Source: Lactiplantibacillus pentosus
Lineage (GTDB): Bacteria; Bacillota; Bacilli; Lactobacillales; Lactobacillaceae
Length of the DNA stretch: 64,000 bases
Assembly: GCF_003641185.1 (NCBI RefSeq)
Contig: NZ_CP032757.1
Span: 3,558,108-3,622,107, forward strand
Reading direction: 5' to 3'
This document shows positions 55,170 to 64,000 of the stretch, piece by piece. Positions within the stretch are counted from its first letter, which is position 1; each line of letters opens with the position of its first letter. The notes below the pieces were generated by a model. The model ran no database searches. It saw nothing but the letters and a program-made list of their open reading frames with translations, and was not told the origin of the DNA. Both the position numbers and the translations under genes were made by a program.

Positions 55170-56561
55170 CTATTTACCCAAACAGAACTGGCTAAATAGC
55201 TGGTCTAATAATTCATCTTCATAGCTGTCCCCGGTAATTTGACCGAGAAATTCCCAGCAACGGGTCATGTCGATTTGGACCAAGTCCACTGGCATGCCAG
55301 CGGCCAAACCGGTCTGAACGTCTTGTAGCGCCTGTTTGGCTTGGTTAAGCAAACCAATGTGGCGGGCGTTCGTGACCATAACACTGTTTTGATTACTTTC
55401 GATGCCTTCACTGAAGAACATCTTGGCGATCCGTTGTTCCAATTGCGTCACGCCGCTCTGTTCGAGGACGGACATGCTCAACACGTCTTTGGGGTCCACG
55501 AATTTTGCAAGTTCAGCTTGGTCCAGCTGGGCGGGCAGATCCGTCTTGTTTAAGATCACGATCCGCTTCGACTGCGCTGTTTCTTGTAACAATTCTTGGT
55601 CCTCAGTGGTCAACGGCCGACTGCTGTCTAGGACTAATAGCACTAAATCGGCAGCGCCAATTGCTTTACGACTGCGTTCGACCCCAATTTTTTCGACTTT
55701 ATCTTCAGTGTCGCGAATTCCGGCCGTATCGACCAGTTTGAGCGGCACCCCGCGAACATTGACGTATTCTTCGATAACATCACGAGTCGTCCCGGCAACA
55801 TCCGTCACGATTGCCTTATCTTCGTGTAACAGATGATTGAGCAGACTTGATTTTCCGACATTTGGCCGGCCAATAATGGCGGTCGCTAGTCCTTCACGTA
55901 GGACTTTCCCTTGCTTCGCCGTCGCCAACAATTGGTCGATGCTCTGCGCAACTTCAGTGGCCTTTTCCTTCAGCATCTTGGTCGTCATCGTCTCGACCGC
56001 GTCGTATTCTGGATAATCGATATTAACTTCGACTTGAGCTAAAACGTCCAAAATATCCTGGCGTAAATGCCGGATCAGCTTCGACAAATCACCATCTAAT
56101 TGGTTTAGGGCGACCTTCATGGATTTATCCGTCTTAGCGCGAATCAGATCCATAACGGCTTCCGCTTGTGACAAGTCCAACCGTCCATTTAAGAAGGCCC
56201 GTTTGGTAAATTCACCGGGTTCCGCCATCCGCGCACCGTGACTCAAAATCAGTTGTAAGATTTCGTTGGTCGCAACCAGGCCCCCGTGACAGTTGATTTC
56301 GACCACGTCTTCGCGGGTATAGGTCTTAGGTGCCCGCATCACAGACGCCATCACTTCATCGACTTCTTGATGGGTGTCCGGGTCAACAATGTGCCCATAG
56401 TTGATCGTATGGGATTTGACCTGACTCAGGTCCTTGCCCTTGAAAATCTGGGTGACCACGTTAAACGTCTGGTCCCCGCTAATCCGAATAATTGAAATAC
56501 CACCTTCACCAGGCGGCGTTGAAATTGCCGCGATCGTATCAAATTCTGTGGTCGTTGGCAT
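55170..56561 (-). CDS. mnmE: tRNA modification GTPase MnmE
   Basis: A 463-aa three-part protein: N-terminal formyl-THF-binding domain, helical domain, and inserted G domain ([31 protein letters not shown]). It ends in the catalytic CLGK motif. It partners MnmG. Confidence 0.98.
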   Translation of the reverse strand: MPTTTEFDTIAAISTPPGEGGISIIRISGDQTFNVVTQIFKGKDLSQVKSHTINYGHIVDPDTHQEVDEVMASVMRAPKTYTREDVVEINCHGGLVATNEILQLILSHGARMAEPGEFTKRAFLNGRLDLSQAEAVMDLIRAKTDKSMKVALNQLDGDLSKLIRHLRQDILDVLAQVEVNIDYPEYDAVETMTTKMLKEKATEVAQSIDQLLATAKQGKVLREGLATAIIGRPNVGKSSLLNHLLHEDKAIVTDVAGTTRDVIEEYVNVRGVPLKLVDTAGIRDTEDKVEKIGVERSRKAIGAADLVLLVLDSSRPLTTEDQELLQETAQSKRIVILNKTDLPAQLDQAELAKFVDPKDVLSMSVLEQSGVTQLEQRIAKMFFSEGIESNQNSVMVTNARHIGLLNQAKQALQDVQTGLAAGMPVDLVQIDMTRCWEFLGQITGDSYEDELLDQLFSQFCLGK

Positions 56562-56792
56562 ACCATCATGTCCTTTCTTGTCAGCGTTTCATCGCCTAAT
56601 ACCATACCAAATTTACTTACAATTAGTTAATAATATGTCCTAAAATGCAGAAAAAAAGCGCCTAGTCCACGCCACCTTAAAGCGTGGATAAAGCACTTTG
56701 ACTACTTTATCTAAAAGATAAGAATGATTAACACCTACTATAATAGCTCACCCGGAGTTTGTCAAACGCCTGTTTGCGTTCACCGTTATGAA

Positions 56793-57902
56793 CTATTTCC
56801 GAATCGCAACAACCACGGCGCGGTGCGGCTCCCGTCCCTCTGAAAAAGTTGTGACGTGATGGTTATTGGCCAATTCAGCGTGGATCAATTTGCGTTCAAA
56901 CGACGGCATCGGGTCTAGGAAGACTTGCTTGCCAGTCGCAATTACTTCCCGCGCCGTACTTTCAGCTAAACGCTTCAAGGTCGCCACGCGCCGATCGCGA
57001 TAATCATCGACATCCAAGACGACGTTGACGTGGGAAGCGCCGTGGTGATTCATATAGACTTGGGCGAGATCTTGCAACGCATTGATGGTGCGCCCATGCT
57101 TCCCAATCAGCAAGCCCTGTTTGGCGGTGTTGAAGTTCAACGTCGCGTACCGGTTGCCAAAATCAACATCGAGATCCGCGGCAATACCCAGTTGCTTGAC
57201 GACTTCCAATAAGTAGGCACTCAAATCCCGAATCGCCGTTTCGTTAGCGGCTTGGCGGGCGGCAATTTCTGCCGGCGTCCGTGGCGTTGGGGCGGTTGCT
57301 GCGTCGTGCGCTGCTTTCGCTTTAGCCGGTTTGGCCTTGGGCGCTGCCGATTTAGCCGCCTTGCCATTGGTTTGGTGGTCGGCGTCCTGCGTATTCACCG
57401 CTTTAGTGGCTGCCACTTTAGTCGTCGTTTCGGTTTCAACGCCAGCTTGAGGCTTGCCAGCAGCACTCACTTTAGTTTCAACGTCCTGCACTTCAGTAGG
57501 CTGAGCGTTGGCTGAATGCCGTGTTGCGTCTGCCGGGGCAACCGTCTCATCCGCTAACCCAGCATCACCAGGAACGACGGGACCCGTGCTGACATCCGGG
57601 GTCACAATGGACTTAGCTGGCGACGTTTCAGCGGATGCGGGTGCTGATGACGTTGCTGGACGCTGAGGCGCCGCCGACTGGTCAGTCGTTTCAGCGGACT
57701 GCGGCTGTTCGGTTGCGCCCGCCGCTGCTGTGGAGGCCGGCACCGCCGTTATTTTAACTTGAGCCGGCTGTTTTCCCAGCCCTAAAAAGCCCTTCTTCGC
57801 TTCAGCAATGACTTCCACAGTCACCTGGTCGCGTGTTCGGTGCAGTTGTTTTAAACCGGCCGCAATTGCGGCCGCGACGGTATTACCTTCAAATACTGTC
57901 AT
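56793..57902 (-). CDS. jag: RNA-binding protein Jag (KhpB/EloR) with long linker
   Basis: 369 aa. The N-terminal Jag domain (EVIAEAKKGFLGLGKQPAQVKI, residues about 1-52) is followed by some 160 residues of Ala/Pro/Thr/Lys-rich low-complexity linker. A KH domain (LLIGKHGRTINALQDL) and R3H domain (REPHRAVVVAIRK end) complete it. Jag/KhpB proteins bind RNA and regulate elongation and division. Usually jag follows yidC directly; here two genes intervene. Confidence 0.95.
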   Translation of the reverse strand: MTVFEGNTVAAAIAAGLKQLHRTRDQVTVEVIAEAKKGFLGLGKQPAQVKITAVPASTAAAGATEQPQSAETTDQSAAPQRPATSSAPASAETSPAKSIVTPDVSTGPVVPGDAGLADETVAPADATRHSANAQPTEVQDVETKVSAAGKPQAGVETETTTKVAATKAVNTQDADHQTNGKAAKSAAPKAKPAKAKAAHDAATAPTPRTPAEIAARQAANETAIRDLSAYLLEVVKQLGIAADLDVDFGNRYATLNFNTAKQGLLIGKHGRTINALQDLAQVYMNHHGASHVNVVLDVDDYRDRRVATLKRLAESTAREVIATGKQVFLDPMPSFERKLIHAELANNHHVTTFSEGREPHRAVVVAIRK

Positions 57903-58446
57903 GACTTAAATCCTCCTCGTTAACAATCCTGTTCTCATTATAGCATTACCATTCCCCTTGCGAACAGCTGACTAGCAACACTTAATGAACCCTTACAACG
58001 ATTCGGCGGGCGTGACGACCTGCATTTGTCGTGCAGCCGTGATCCACATTCACTAGATTACACCGTTATCTATGGCGACCGTGCTAGAACTAGGCGCTAG
58101 TTGGAATCCTACTAAACTAGCACCTGGGCAATAGAAATCGACGCCTAGCCTCCCAACATCGACAGTGCACTCGTTTTGGTCTGATCCAGATTCATGGCCA
58201 TTAACCATTCAGTCGTTCATCCATCTCCAGCGAAAAACCGATTTTCTAGCAGTACTATCCTAGAAAATCGGTTCGTCATTAACCTAAGTATTCAGTTGAT
58301 TAGCCATCATTGCGTGCCGACTGGTTGATCGGTTTCAAAGTAAACTGTCGCATTCAAAATGGCTTTTGTTCAGACTACTGACCATCTCGTTCAGATTATT
58401 GTTCAGCACTGCCCGTTGCCCACACCCAGCAGGCATCCGACCAATC
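57903..58446. other. Intergenic region between jag and the amidohydrolase gene
   Basis: About 540 bases with no credible gene, only the terminator at 58236-58273. It separates the inserted oppA/amidohydrolase unit from jag. Confidence 0.5.
58236..58273 (-). terminator. Terminator of the oppA-amidohydrolase unit
   Basis: AACCGATTTTCTAG / CTAGAAAATCGGTT, a 14-bp stem followed on the minus strand by TTTTCGC. Confidence 0.85.
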
Positions 58447-59700
58447 TTAGCCCACTTGCCGCACTGGTTCATTTTCTTCAACATCTGCCACCTGGGCCGC
58501 CTGATGGACTTGGATACCGTGTTGGAAGACGTCTTTGTCATGCTGAATCACGCGAATATCTTCGATTGGGTTGGCCGTCATTGCAATAAAGTCCGCGAAT
58601 TTGCCGGCCGCAATCGTCCCGTATTCGGCATCCACATGCATCGCCCGCGCGCAGTTGATCGTCGCTGTATCGATGGCTTGAGCCGGTGTCATCCCCGCTT
58701 TATCGACATAGAGCTGCATTTCATAAGCGGATTCATCCTCGAACCCGTTGTACGGCGTCCCGGCATCCGTCCCCATTGCAATTGGGATTCCCGCTGCAGC
58801 TGCCTTCGTGATACTTGCAAAGTGTTTCTTGATGTTCACGATAACTTTTTCGCGCGCCCAGGCTGGCACAGTCTTTTCACCATATTTATAAATGGCATAC
58901 ATCGCATTCATCGTCGGCACAATGACCGTGCCGTGTTTACGCATCATTTCAATGGTTTCATCATCAATATCAAAGGCATGTTCGACCGTATCGACGCCGG
59001 CTTGAACGGCTTCTTTGACGCCCGCATTACCTTGGGCATGGGCCGCGACTGTCTTGCCTTTATGATGGGCTTCTTCGACCGCTGCCTGGACCTCTTCGAA
59101 GTTAAATTGAATGTCATCCGGCGTTTCACCATTGCGAAGCACGCCGCCCGTGACCATCATCTTGATATTGTCAACGCCCATCTTGAGCGCTTGTCGAACG
59201 CCGTGAATCACCGCGTCAACACCATCAACTTCATGACCGCCATCCGCACCGTGACCACCTGTGATCGAGAAGGCTTGCCCAGACGTCATTACGCGGGGTC
59301 CGGCAATCTTACCTTCGCGCTGCATTTTGGCAATGGCGACGTCAATATCATATTGGGCCCCCACATTGCGGATGTAGGTGACGCCATGATTGATCATATC
59401 CTGCATATTGCGAATGGCGTACATCGTATTGTATTCACGAGACGCTGGATGGCGGTCTTCTTGCCCATCATGCCACCAATACGTTGGAATACTGGTGATA
59501 TGCGTATGCGCGTTCATGATCCCCGGCATCACGTACTTACCTTGCATGTCGGTCGTCTGTTCAGCAATCGTATCGGGTGTCCCAGTACCGATCGCGATGA
59601 TTTTACCAGTTGTATCGTCAACGGTCATAAACTGATTGTCGATAAACGTTTGCTTTTCTGAACTGTAGATTGAGGCGTTGATATAGTTGGTTTTGGTCAT
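58447..59700 (-). CDS. Metal-dependent amidohydrolase (possible Xaa-dipeptidase)
   Basis: A 417-aa TIM-barrel amidohydrolase: metal ligands in PGIMNAHTHITS, likely bridging Lys in NIKMMVTGG, His in VAAHAQG and VEHAFD, and Asp in MGTDAGTP. Related enzymes include prolidase-like and N-acyl-amino-acid or Xaa-Arg dipeptidases. Placement after a T-box-controlled oligopeptide-binding protein favours peptide or amino-acid derivative hydrolysis. The plus-strand 431-codon frame over the same DNA is a shadow. Confidence 0.85.
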   Translation of the reverse strand: MTKTNYINASIYSSEKQTFIDNQFMTVDDTTGKIIAIGTGTPDTIAEQTTDMQGKYVMPGIMNAHTHITSIPTYWWHDGQEDRHPASREYNTMYAIRNMQDMINHGVTYIRNVGAQYDIDVAIAKMQREGKIAGPRVMTSGQAFSITGGHGADGGHEVDGVDAVIHGVRQALKMGVDNIKMMVTGGVLRNGETPDDIQFNFEEVQAAVEEAHHKGKTVAAHAQGNAGVKEAVQAGVDTVEHAFDIDDETIEMMRKHGTVIVPTMNAMYAIYKYGEKTVPAWAREKVIVNIKKHFASITKAAAAGIPIAMGTDAGTPYNGFEDESAYEMQLYVDKAGMTPAQAIDTATINCARAMHVDAEYGTIAAGKFADFIAMTANPIEDIRVIQHDKDVFQHGIQVHQAAQVADVEENEPVRQVG

Positions 59701-59832
59701 AATAATGACTTCCTTTCATTTTGGCAGGTCGCGTTCCGTCCAATAACGGTAACGGACCATCGTTTTCATCACAACATTGTTGGTTCTTTAACTGACTGGC
59801 CACCACGCCTCACCACCTTTCAGGGTTATCTA

Positions 59833-61470
59833 TTATTTCCAATAAGCATATTGAAGTTGACTGGCCGTTCCAGAAAACTCATCCCACTTCAATCCACCGA
59901 CATCCTTGCTGACCAAGAACGCGGATGAGGCTTGATAAGTTGGAATGACCGCGGCTAGCTTCATCAACCGGCGATCGGCCTGCTTCTCATAGGCCCACCG
60001 TTGTGCGGCGGTGTATTTGGCCGTGTCGGAGACTTTCGCCATCAAAGCATCATACTTGGCATCCTTCCACTGGGTGAAGTTGATGCTGTTGGAACTCTGC
60101 ATGCCATCCAAGAAGTTCTGCGCATCCGGATAATCCGGGCCCCAGCCAACCGTGACTAGGTCGAAGTTCCCCGTGAAATCTCGTGAAACGTGGGTCGCGT
60201 GTGGCACCGCCACGATTTTAATCGTCACACCTTTCAAATACTTCTCAGCCACGCCCTGAACGTATTCCGCCAGCTTCTTCTCGGTATCCGTGTCATCACA
60301 CAAGAAGTTCAACGTGACTTTCTGCTTGCCTAGCTCTTGTTGGGCCTTTTGCCAATATTGCTTGGCCTTCTTAATATTCGTTGGCGATAGATTGCCGACT
60401 TCCTTGACGAAATCTTCACCGGTCGTTGGATCACTCGCATAGTTTTTCGGGACGATGTTCGTTGCCGCTTGCGATCCATCTTGTAACACATCCTTGGCCA
60501 ACGTCTTCTGATTAACGACGAGGCTCAGGGCGTGCCGGAAATTCTCATTAGCCGTGACCGACTTCTTACTATTGAAGTAAATGTAATTATTCCGCCCAGT
60601 TTTGGTGACCGTCATCTCCTTATTGTTGGCATTATTCTTGACGTATTGTCCCGAAATATTTGTCACTTGCACGGTCCCAGCGTTAAATAGGTTCTGCGCG
60701 GTATTATCGTCCTTAGTCACCGTGACTTTGATGCGCTTGATTTTGACATTTTTGGCATTCCAGTAATACTTGTTCTTGACGTAATACCAACTATCATTGG
60801 ATCCTTTCCAGCCCTTGATGACATAGGCCCCGTTCGCAACCGTTGTCGCAGAATTGCTACCGAGCTTGGACCCGTACTTATTGACGGCGGCCGTATTGAG
60901 TGGGTAAAAACTGGTGAACTCGTAATTCATATACGGCACGGGTTTGCTCAACTTAATTGAAAACGTGCGCTTGTTGATCGCCGTGACACCTAGCTTATTG
61001 ACCGCCATCTTCCCTTTATTGACCGCATCGAAATTCTTGATGTAACTGATTGCATCTAGATTTTGTGACTTCGTTTTCGGATTAGCCTGCCGCCGTAATG
61101 CCGTGACAAAATCTTGTGACGTGATCTTCGTCCCATTCTGCCAGCGCGCATTCTTCCGAATCGTAAACGTGTAGCGGGTCTTGTTCTCAGTCGGTTTGAC
61201 CTTCTTTTCAACGACCCCCGCGACGATCTTATTATTCGCATTTTTGCGATAAATGCCTTCGCCGGTTTGCGTAATGACGGCACCACCATTAGTTTCAATC
61301 GACGTGGTCGGATCACTGGTCATTGGCTCCCCAGGAATCGTAATGCCTAACGTCTTATTCTGGTTGGCTGCGCTGGTCGTCTTTGAAGAATTAGAGACCG
61401 CGCCTAAGCAGCCGGTTAATAATAAGGCACTCACAACCCCAATAATGCTATATGTATACTTTGCCTGCAT
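59833..61470 (-). CDS. OppA-family oligopeptide-binding lipoprotein
   Basis: A 545-aa family-5 solute-binding protein. The signal peptide ends in LLTGC (lipobox Cys21); ADGIYRKN-like and ARWQNGTKITSQDFVTALRR blocks are typical of OppA. ATG 61470 follows GGAGGG by 7 bases; the longer frame runs into the T-box. No permease or ATPase is adjacent, so it must borrow an Opp membrane complex. A T-box leader precedes it. Confidence 0.92.
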   Translation of the reverse strand: MQAKYTYSIIGVVSALLLTGCLGAVSNSSKTTSAANQNKTLGITIPGEPMTSDPTTSIETNGGAVITQTGEGIYRKNANNKIVAGVVEKKVKPTENKTRYTFTIRKNARWQNGTKITSQDFVTALRRQANPKTKSQNLDAISYIKNFDAVNKGKMAVNKLGVTAINKRTFSIKLSKPVPYMNYEFTSFYPLNTAAVNKYGSKLGSNSATTVANGAYVIKGWKGSNDSWYYVKNKYYWNAKNVKIKRIKVTVTKDDNTAQNLFNAGTVQVTNISGQYVKNNANNKEMTVTKTGRNNYIYFNSKKSVTANENFRHALSLVVNQKTLAKDVLQDGSQAATNIVPKNYASDPTTGEDFVKEVGNLSPTNIKKAKQYWQKAQQELGKQKVTLNFLCDDTDTEKKLAEYVQGVAEKYLKGVTIKIVAVPHATHVSRDFTGNFDLVTVGWGPDYPDAQNFLDGMQSSNSINFTQWKDAKYDALMAKVSDTAKYTAAQRWAYEKQADRRLMKLAAVIPTYQASSAFLVSKDVGGLKWDEFSGTASQLQYAYWK

Positions 61471-61532
61471 CCCTAATCCCTCCATATGTATGATCTTAAT
61501 CAGCTTAAACTGGCGTCCGATAAACACAAAAA

Positions 61533-61795
61533 GACGTCCCACTAAGCTATTGCTTAAAAGGACGTCTTCACGCGGTACCACCTCATTTGCGAGTCAGGAC
61601 AACTCGCCACTTACATACGGCCAAATGAATTGACGATATGTTGGTACGCTATCGGGTACAACCGGCAGCCGCTTCACACGACTGCTCACTAGCTATCGAC
61701 TTTGAGTGATCAGTGCAGGTCGCTTTGCAGCTGCCGCGACTCTCTGTGACTGACTGATAACCGACTCCTCGATGGCCGTTCGTTTAATCTAATTA
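61533..61795 (-). ncRNA. T-box riboswitch leader of the oppA unit
   Basis: A canonical T-box GAGGTGGTACCGCG (61584-61571), then terminator stem GACGTCC / GGGACGTC (61566-61533) with TTTTTGTG. Stem I shows AGAGAG and the distal loop GCTGCAAAG. The specifier codon could not be fixed by eye. Uncharged tRNA would switch on peptide uptake. Confidence 0.9.
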
Positions 61796-61813
61796 TTTTT
61801 TAATGTGATTCAC

Positions 61814-61842
61814 ATCTTAGCGGTGATTTTTGAATTTGTCAA
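61814..61842 (-). promoter_or_regulatory. Promoter of the T-box/oppA transcript
   Basis: On the minus strand a perfect -35 TTGACA (61842-61837) is 17 bases from -10 TAAGAT (61819-61814). Confidence 0.75.
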
Positions 61843-61944
61843 ATCTTTTTTCGAATTTTTTAAGTGCGCGCGCAAATGTGGATAGCAGATTGCTATCGTA
61901 TCAGGCCTATTCATGGATGGTTAAAAAAATGCACGTTCTTAAGA

Positions 61945-62150
61945 CAGCCAGCTTAGGCCCGTTGGAAACAGTGCAAATCGGCGTAAACCTACAGTGATAG
62001 ATTCATTTTACGCCAGCTTCCAGAAATTTCTGACAATGCCGGAACGCGACACAGCTTTAAGTCGACCACCCACTTCTTAAATACTGGTCTTCCAATAGCC
62101 AAGCACACAACGCTTACTAAGTAGCATTTCATCACTGAGGATTGTCAGGG
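61945..62150 (+). repeat. Structured intergenic repeat, copy 3
   Basis: About 205 bases similar to 17142-16940 in inverse orientation (shared GGAAACAGTGC, TAAATACTGGTCTTCC, AAGCACACAACGCTT). Helix A (TTTAAG 62056 / CTTAAA 62076) and the TGACAAT / ATTGTCA closing stem are kept. The outer closing stem is lost, so this copy is decaying. A GTTCCAGCACTGTCAG tract after it (62163-) looks like part of another copy. Confidence 0.6.
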
Positions 62151-62266
62151 TTGAAGTATCTTGTTCCAGCACTGTCAGACAGCCTCGCAGTTCAGACTAG
62201 GATACATTTCCGGCTGGCAAATACCCGGACGGCGAATTTTGACTATTCAGTAAAGATAAAACCAAG

Positions 62267-62293
62267 GCACAAAAAAGACCCACCACACGGCAG
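62267..62293 (-). terminator. Terminator after yidC
   Basis: GACC / GGTC plus CC / GG stem, followed on the minus strand by TTTTTTGTG, 12 bases after the yidC stop. Confidence 0.65.
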
Positions 62294-62305
62294 GTCCATT
62301 TGTAT

Positions 62306-63139
62306 TTAACGTTTATGATTGCGAATCGCACGCTTTCTAGCTTTTTCCAAAGCCCGCTTGCGTTCTCGTTCTGCTTTTTGCTTCTCTTCCCGTTCGCGAT
62401 TGATCTTGAATGGGTTTTGCAGGAGCAAGGTTTGTCCAACTTGGAACGCGTTGGAGATCACCCAGTACAAGGACAAGGCTGATGGCACGTTGATGGCCGT
62501 AATCAAGATAATCACGGGCATCAGGTACGTCATCGAAGTCGTCATCCCATTTTGCTCTGGTTGCGACTTCATCGCTAACCAGGAACTGGCGAACGTGAAG
62601 ATCGCCGCCAGAATCGGCAAGACGTAGTACGGGTCCTTACTACCTAATTGAAGCCATAAGAACGAACCGGTCTTCAGGACTTGGGTCCGCCAGATTGCTT
62701 GGTACAATGCAATCAAGATTGGCAACTGAACTAGCAATGGCAACATGCTGGCCATTGGATGCACACCATGCTTGGCGTACAACTTCTTCATTTCCGCTTG
62801 GAGCTTTTGCTGAGTTTCCATGTCCCGTGATGAATATTGCTTTTGTAAAGCCTTCATCTGCGGTTGGACCTCTTGCATGGCTACCATGTTGCGGGTTTGG
62901 AAGATCATCAATGGTAAGATGATGACCCGGATGATCAACGTAAAGACGATGATCCCGAGACCATAACTATGACCGAACAAGTTTGATAACCAAATAATCG
63001 CCCGTGAGAAGTTCAAGATGATCAAGCCATCCCAAAATCCGGTACTCTTATCCGTGATGGGGGTATTGCTACACCCACTCAAAACTAGTACAAGTGCTAG
63101 TACGGCCAGCATTGCCAGTATTTTTCTGTACTTTTTCAA
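62306..63139 (-). CDS. yidC: Membrane protein insertase YidC/OxaA lipoprotein
   Basis: A 277-aa insertase. Lipoprotein signal VLSGC (Cys23), five helices, the hydrophilic-groove region (LIIRVIILPLMIFQTRN) and a very basic C-terminal tail that contacts ribosomes. The start codon is TTG at 63139, 9 bases after GAGG. It lies 15 bases after rnpA. Confidence 0.96.
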   Translation of the reverse strand: MKKYRKILAMLAVLALVLVLSGCSNTPITDKSTGFWDGLIILNFSRAIIWLSNLFGHSYGLGIIVFTLIIRVIILPLMIFQTRNMVAMQEVQPQMKALQKQYSSRDMETQQKLQAEMKKLYAKHGVHPMASMLPLLVQLPILIALYQAIWRTQVLKTGSFLWLQLGSKDPYYVLPILAAIFTFASSWLAMKSQPEQNGMTTSMTYLMPVIILITAINVPSALSLYWVISNAFQVGQTLLLQNPFKINREREEKQKAERERKRALEKARKRAIRNHKR

Positions 63140-63154
63140 ACGAATGTCCTCACT

Positions 63155-63499
63155 TTAATCATTGTCCAGCAGGTGCGCTAGCTTTAGCGCATGGCTTAGA
63201 TAAGCTTTGGTTTCGGCTTGCGACTTACCGGCAACGGTTGGTCGGGCAATGACGAGGAAGTCCGCATCTTGCTTAAGCTGCGGCTTTAGCTCGGTGATTG
63301 ATTGCCGAATCCGGCGTTTGACCCAGTTACGCGCAACGGCATTCCCAATCTTTTTACCGACTGAAATACCCACGCGGAAATGAGGTTGCCCCGGTTTTTC
63401 CAAAACGTAAATGACAAATTGACGATTGGCATACGAGTTGCGGGTCTCAAAAACTTGTTGGAACTCAGTTTCCTTTTTTACCCGATATGATTTTCGCAT
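63155..63499 (-). CDS. rnpA: Ribonuclease P protein component RnpA
   Basis: 114 aa. RNase P protein family: RKSYRVKKETEFQQVFETR and the conserved RNA-binding block AVARNWVKRRIRQS. It matures tRNA 5' ends with the RNA subunit. Confidence 0.98.
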   Translation of the reverse strand: MRKSYRVKKETEFQQVFETRNSYANRQFVIYVLEKPGQPHFRVGISVGKKIGNAVARNWVKRRIRQSITELKPQLKQDADFLVIARPTVAGKSQAETKAYLSHALKLAHLLDND

Positions 63500-63584
63500 A
63501 ATCCATCTCCATGTGTGCGCTCAAGCTCACCTGAGCGAATTGCTACACGACTTTACAGCCCTAAACACTCGGTCCAGGACTGTA

Positions 63585-63612
63585 AAGAAAAAGCCACTGA
63601 TAATCAGTGGCC
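63585..63612 (-). terminator. Hairpin between rpmH and rnpA
   Basis: On the minus strand GCCACTGAT / ATCAGTGGC with a one-base loop is followed by TTTTTCTTT and begins at the rpmH stop codon. It probably attenuates read-through so that L34 exceeds RnpA. Confidence 0.75.
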
Positions 63613-63746
63613 TATGCAGACAATACTTTTCTGCCTCGTTGGCGGCGACGGGCTAACACTTTGCGGCCATTACTGGTGCTCATCCGTTTGCGGAAGCCAT
63701 GTACACGTTGACGATGGCGCTTCTTTGGTTGGTAAGTTCTCTTCAT
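63612..63746 (-). CDS. rpmH: 50S ribosomal protein L34
   Basis: 44 aa, full length, starting [20 protein letters not shown]. Of two adjacent ATG codons, 63746 gives the canonical N-terminus and the right distance from GGAGG. It marks the origin-proximal end. Confidence 0.98.
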   Translation of the reverse strand: MKRTYQPKKRHRQRVHGFRKRMSTSNGRKVLARRRQRGRKVLSA

Positions 63747-63838
63747 CATGACACCTCCTTCTCCATAATGACATGAATCAATTCGATTAAGTCGTTATTT
63801 TCAAAACGCAGTTTACATCCTAAATGCATTTCCTGACT

Positions 63839-63867
63839 ACTATAGCATATTTTACTTTATTTGAAAA
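63839..63867 (-). promoter_or_regulatory. rpmH promoter
   Basis: On the minus strand -35 TTTTCA (63867-63862), 17 bases, then -10 TATAGT (63844-63839) with an extended TG. Confidence 0.65.
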
Positions 63868-63931
63868 CCAGTAAATTTAATTTTCGTTCACCTGATTGCC
63901 GGACTAACGACCGGTTAGTTGCGAATGACAT

Positions 63932-63978
63932 TGTGGACGACCCAAACACAACTTTCCGTTATTCGCAGGTTGCCCACA
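63932..63978. promoter_or_regulatory. DnaA-box-like sites at the edge of oriC
   Basis: TCGTCCACA (minus, 63940-63932) and TTGCCCACA (63970-63978) each differ at two positions from TTATCCACA. Their position between rpmH and the expected dnaA fits the start of the origin region. Confidence 0.5.
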
Positions 63979-64000
63979 GACTTTTCGACAAAATCACGGG

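Noticed and set aside
55402..55836. A 144-codon plus-strand frame
   Set aside because: Shadow of mnmE; serine-rich translation typical of antisense frames.
58366..59661. A 431-codon plus-strand frame
   Set aside because: It is exactly antisense to the well-supported amidohydrolase gene, has no ribosome site and gives a His/Arg/Asp-rich sequence with no domain.

Overview
The window looks like a stretch of a Lactiplantibacillus plantarum-type chromosome, immediately next to the replication origin. The right edge carries the classic origin-proximal block rpmH, rnpA, yidC, jag, mnmE and mnmG, and ends in DnaA-box-like sequence. The padR/padA phenolic acid pair, a ribose rbsRKDU set, a xylose/isoprimeverose set, adhE, pepC and T-box leaders all fit a low-to-medium GC lactic acid bacterium. 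Most genes lie on the minus strand and so are co-directional with a fork leaving the origin at the right. No rRNA, tRNA, CRISPR array or intact insertion sequence was seen.

Region 1 (1-26 kb) is an accessory glycan-utilisation island. It holds a GH125 exo-alpha-1,6-mannosidase (partial), a GH92 alpha-mannosidase, a GH20 beta-N-acetylhexosaminidase and a GH13 alpha-1,6-glucosidase, none with a signal peptide. It also has a ROK sugar kinase, an LplABC-type oligosaccharide importer, an MsmK-type ATPase, a YesL/YesM/YesN-type membrane protein and two-component set, two paralogous GntR/LacI-hybrid repressors and an AraC regulator. The set resembles the pneumococcal CcpA-controlled N-glycan locus: import intact oligosaccharides, then trim them in the cytoplasm. 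A 10-bp motif (ATGATATATT) and cre-like sites recur in front of its transcription units. An asymmetric heterodimeric ABC exporter sits inside the island. So does a 1.1-kb non-coding stretch with two structured repeats.

Region 2 (25-45 kb) is a sugar and fermentation region: a PucR-like regulator, a lactose/cellobiose-family PTS (EIIB, EIIC, EIIA), a PAP2 phosphatase, rbsR-rbsK-rbsD-rbsU with twin operators, xylP-xylQ and xylR-xylA-xylB with XylR boxes and cre sites, then adhE with a Rex box.

Region 3 (44.5-64 kb) is the origin-proximal region: a universal stress protein, padR/padA, an exact parS site, a hydratase behind a T-box leader, a GNAT acetyltransferase, DegV, an XRE protein, pepC, signal peptidase I, mnmG, mnmE and jag. 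A T-box-led OppA lipoprotein plus amidohydrolase pair is inserted between jag and yidC. Then come yidC, rnpA and rpmH. A perfect Noc-box palindrome lies inside xylB.

The most unusual observations are a family of roughly 160-bp intergenic repeats that conserve three helices through compensatory base changes, the T-box leader followed by a 36-codon ORF and six copies of a 7-mer, and the paired chromosome-organisation sites (parS and Noc box).
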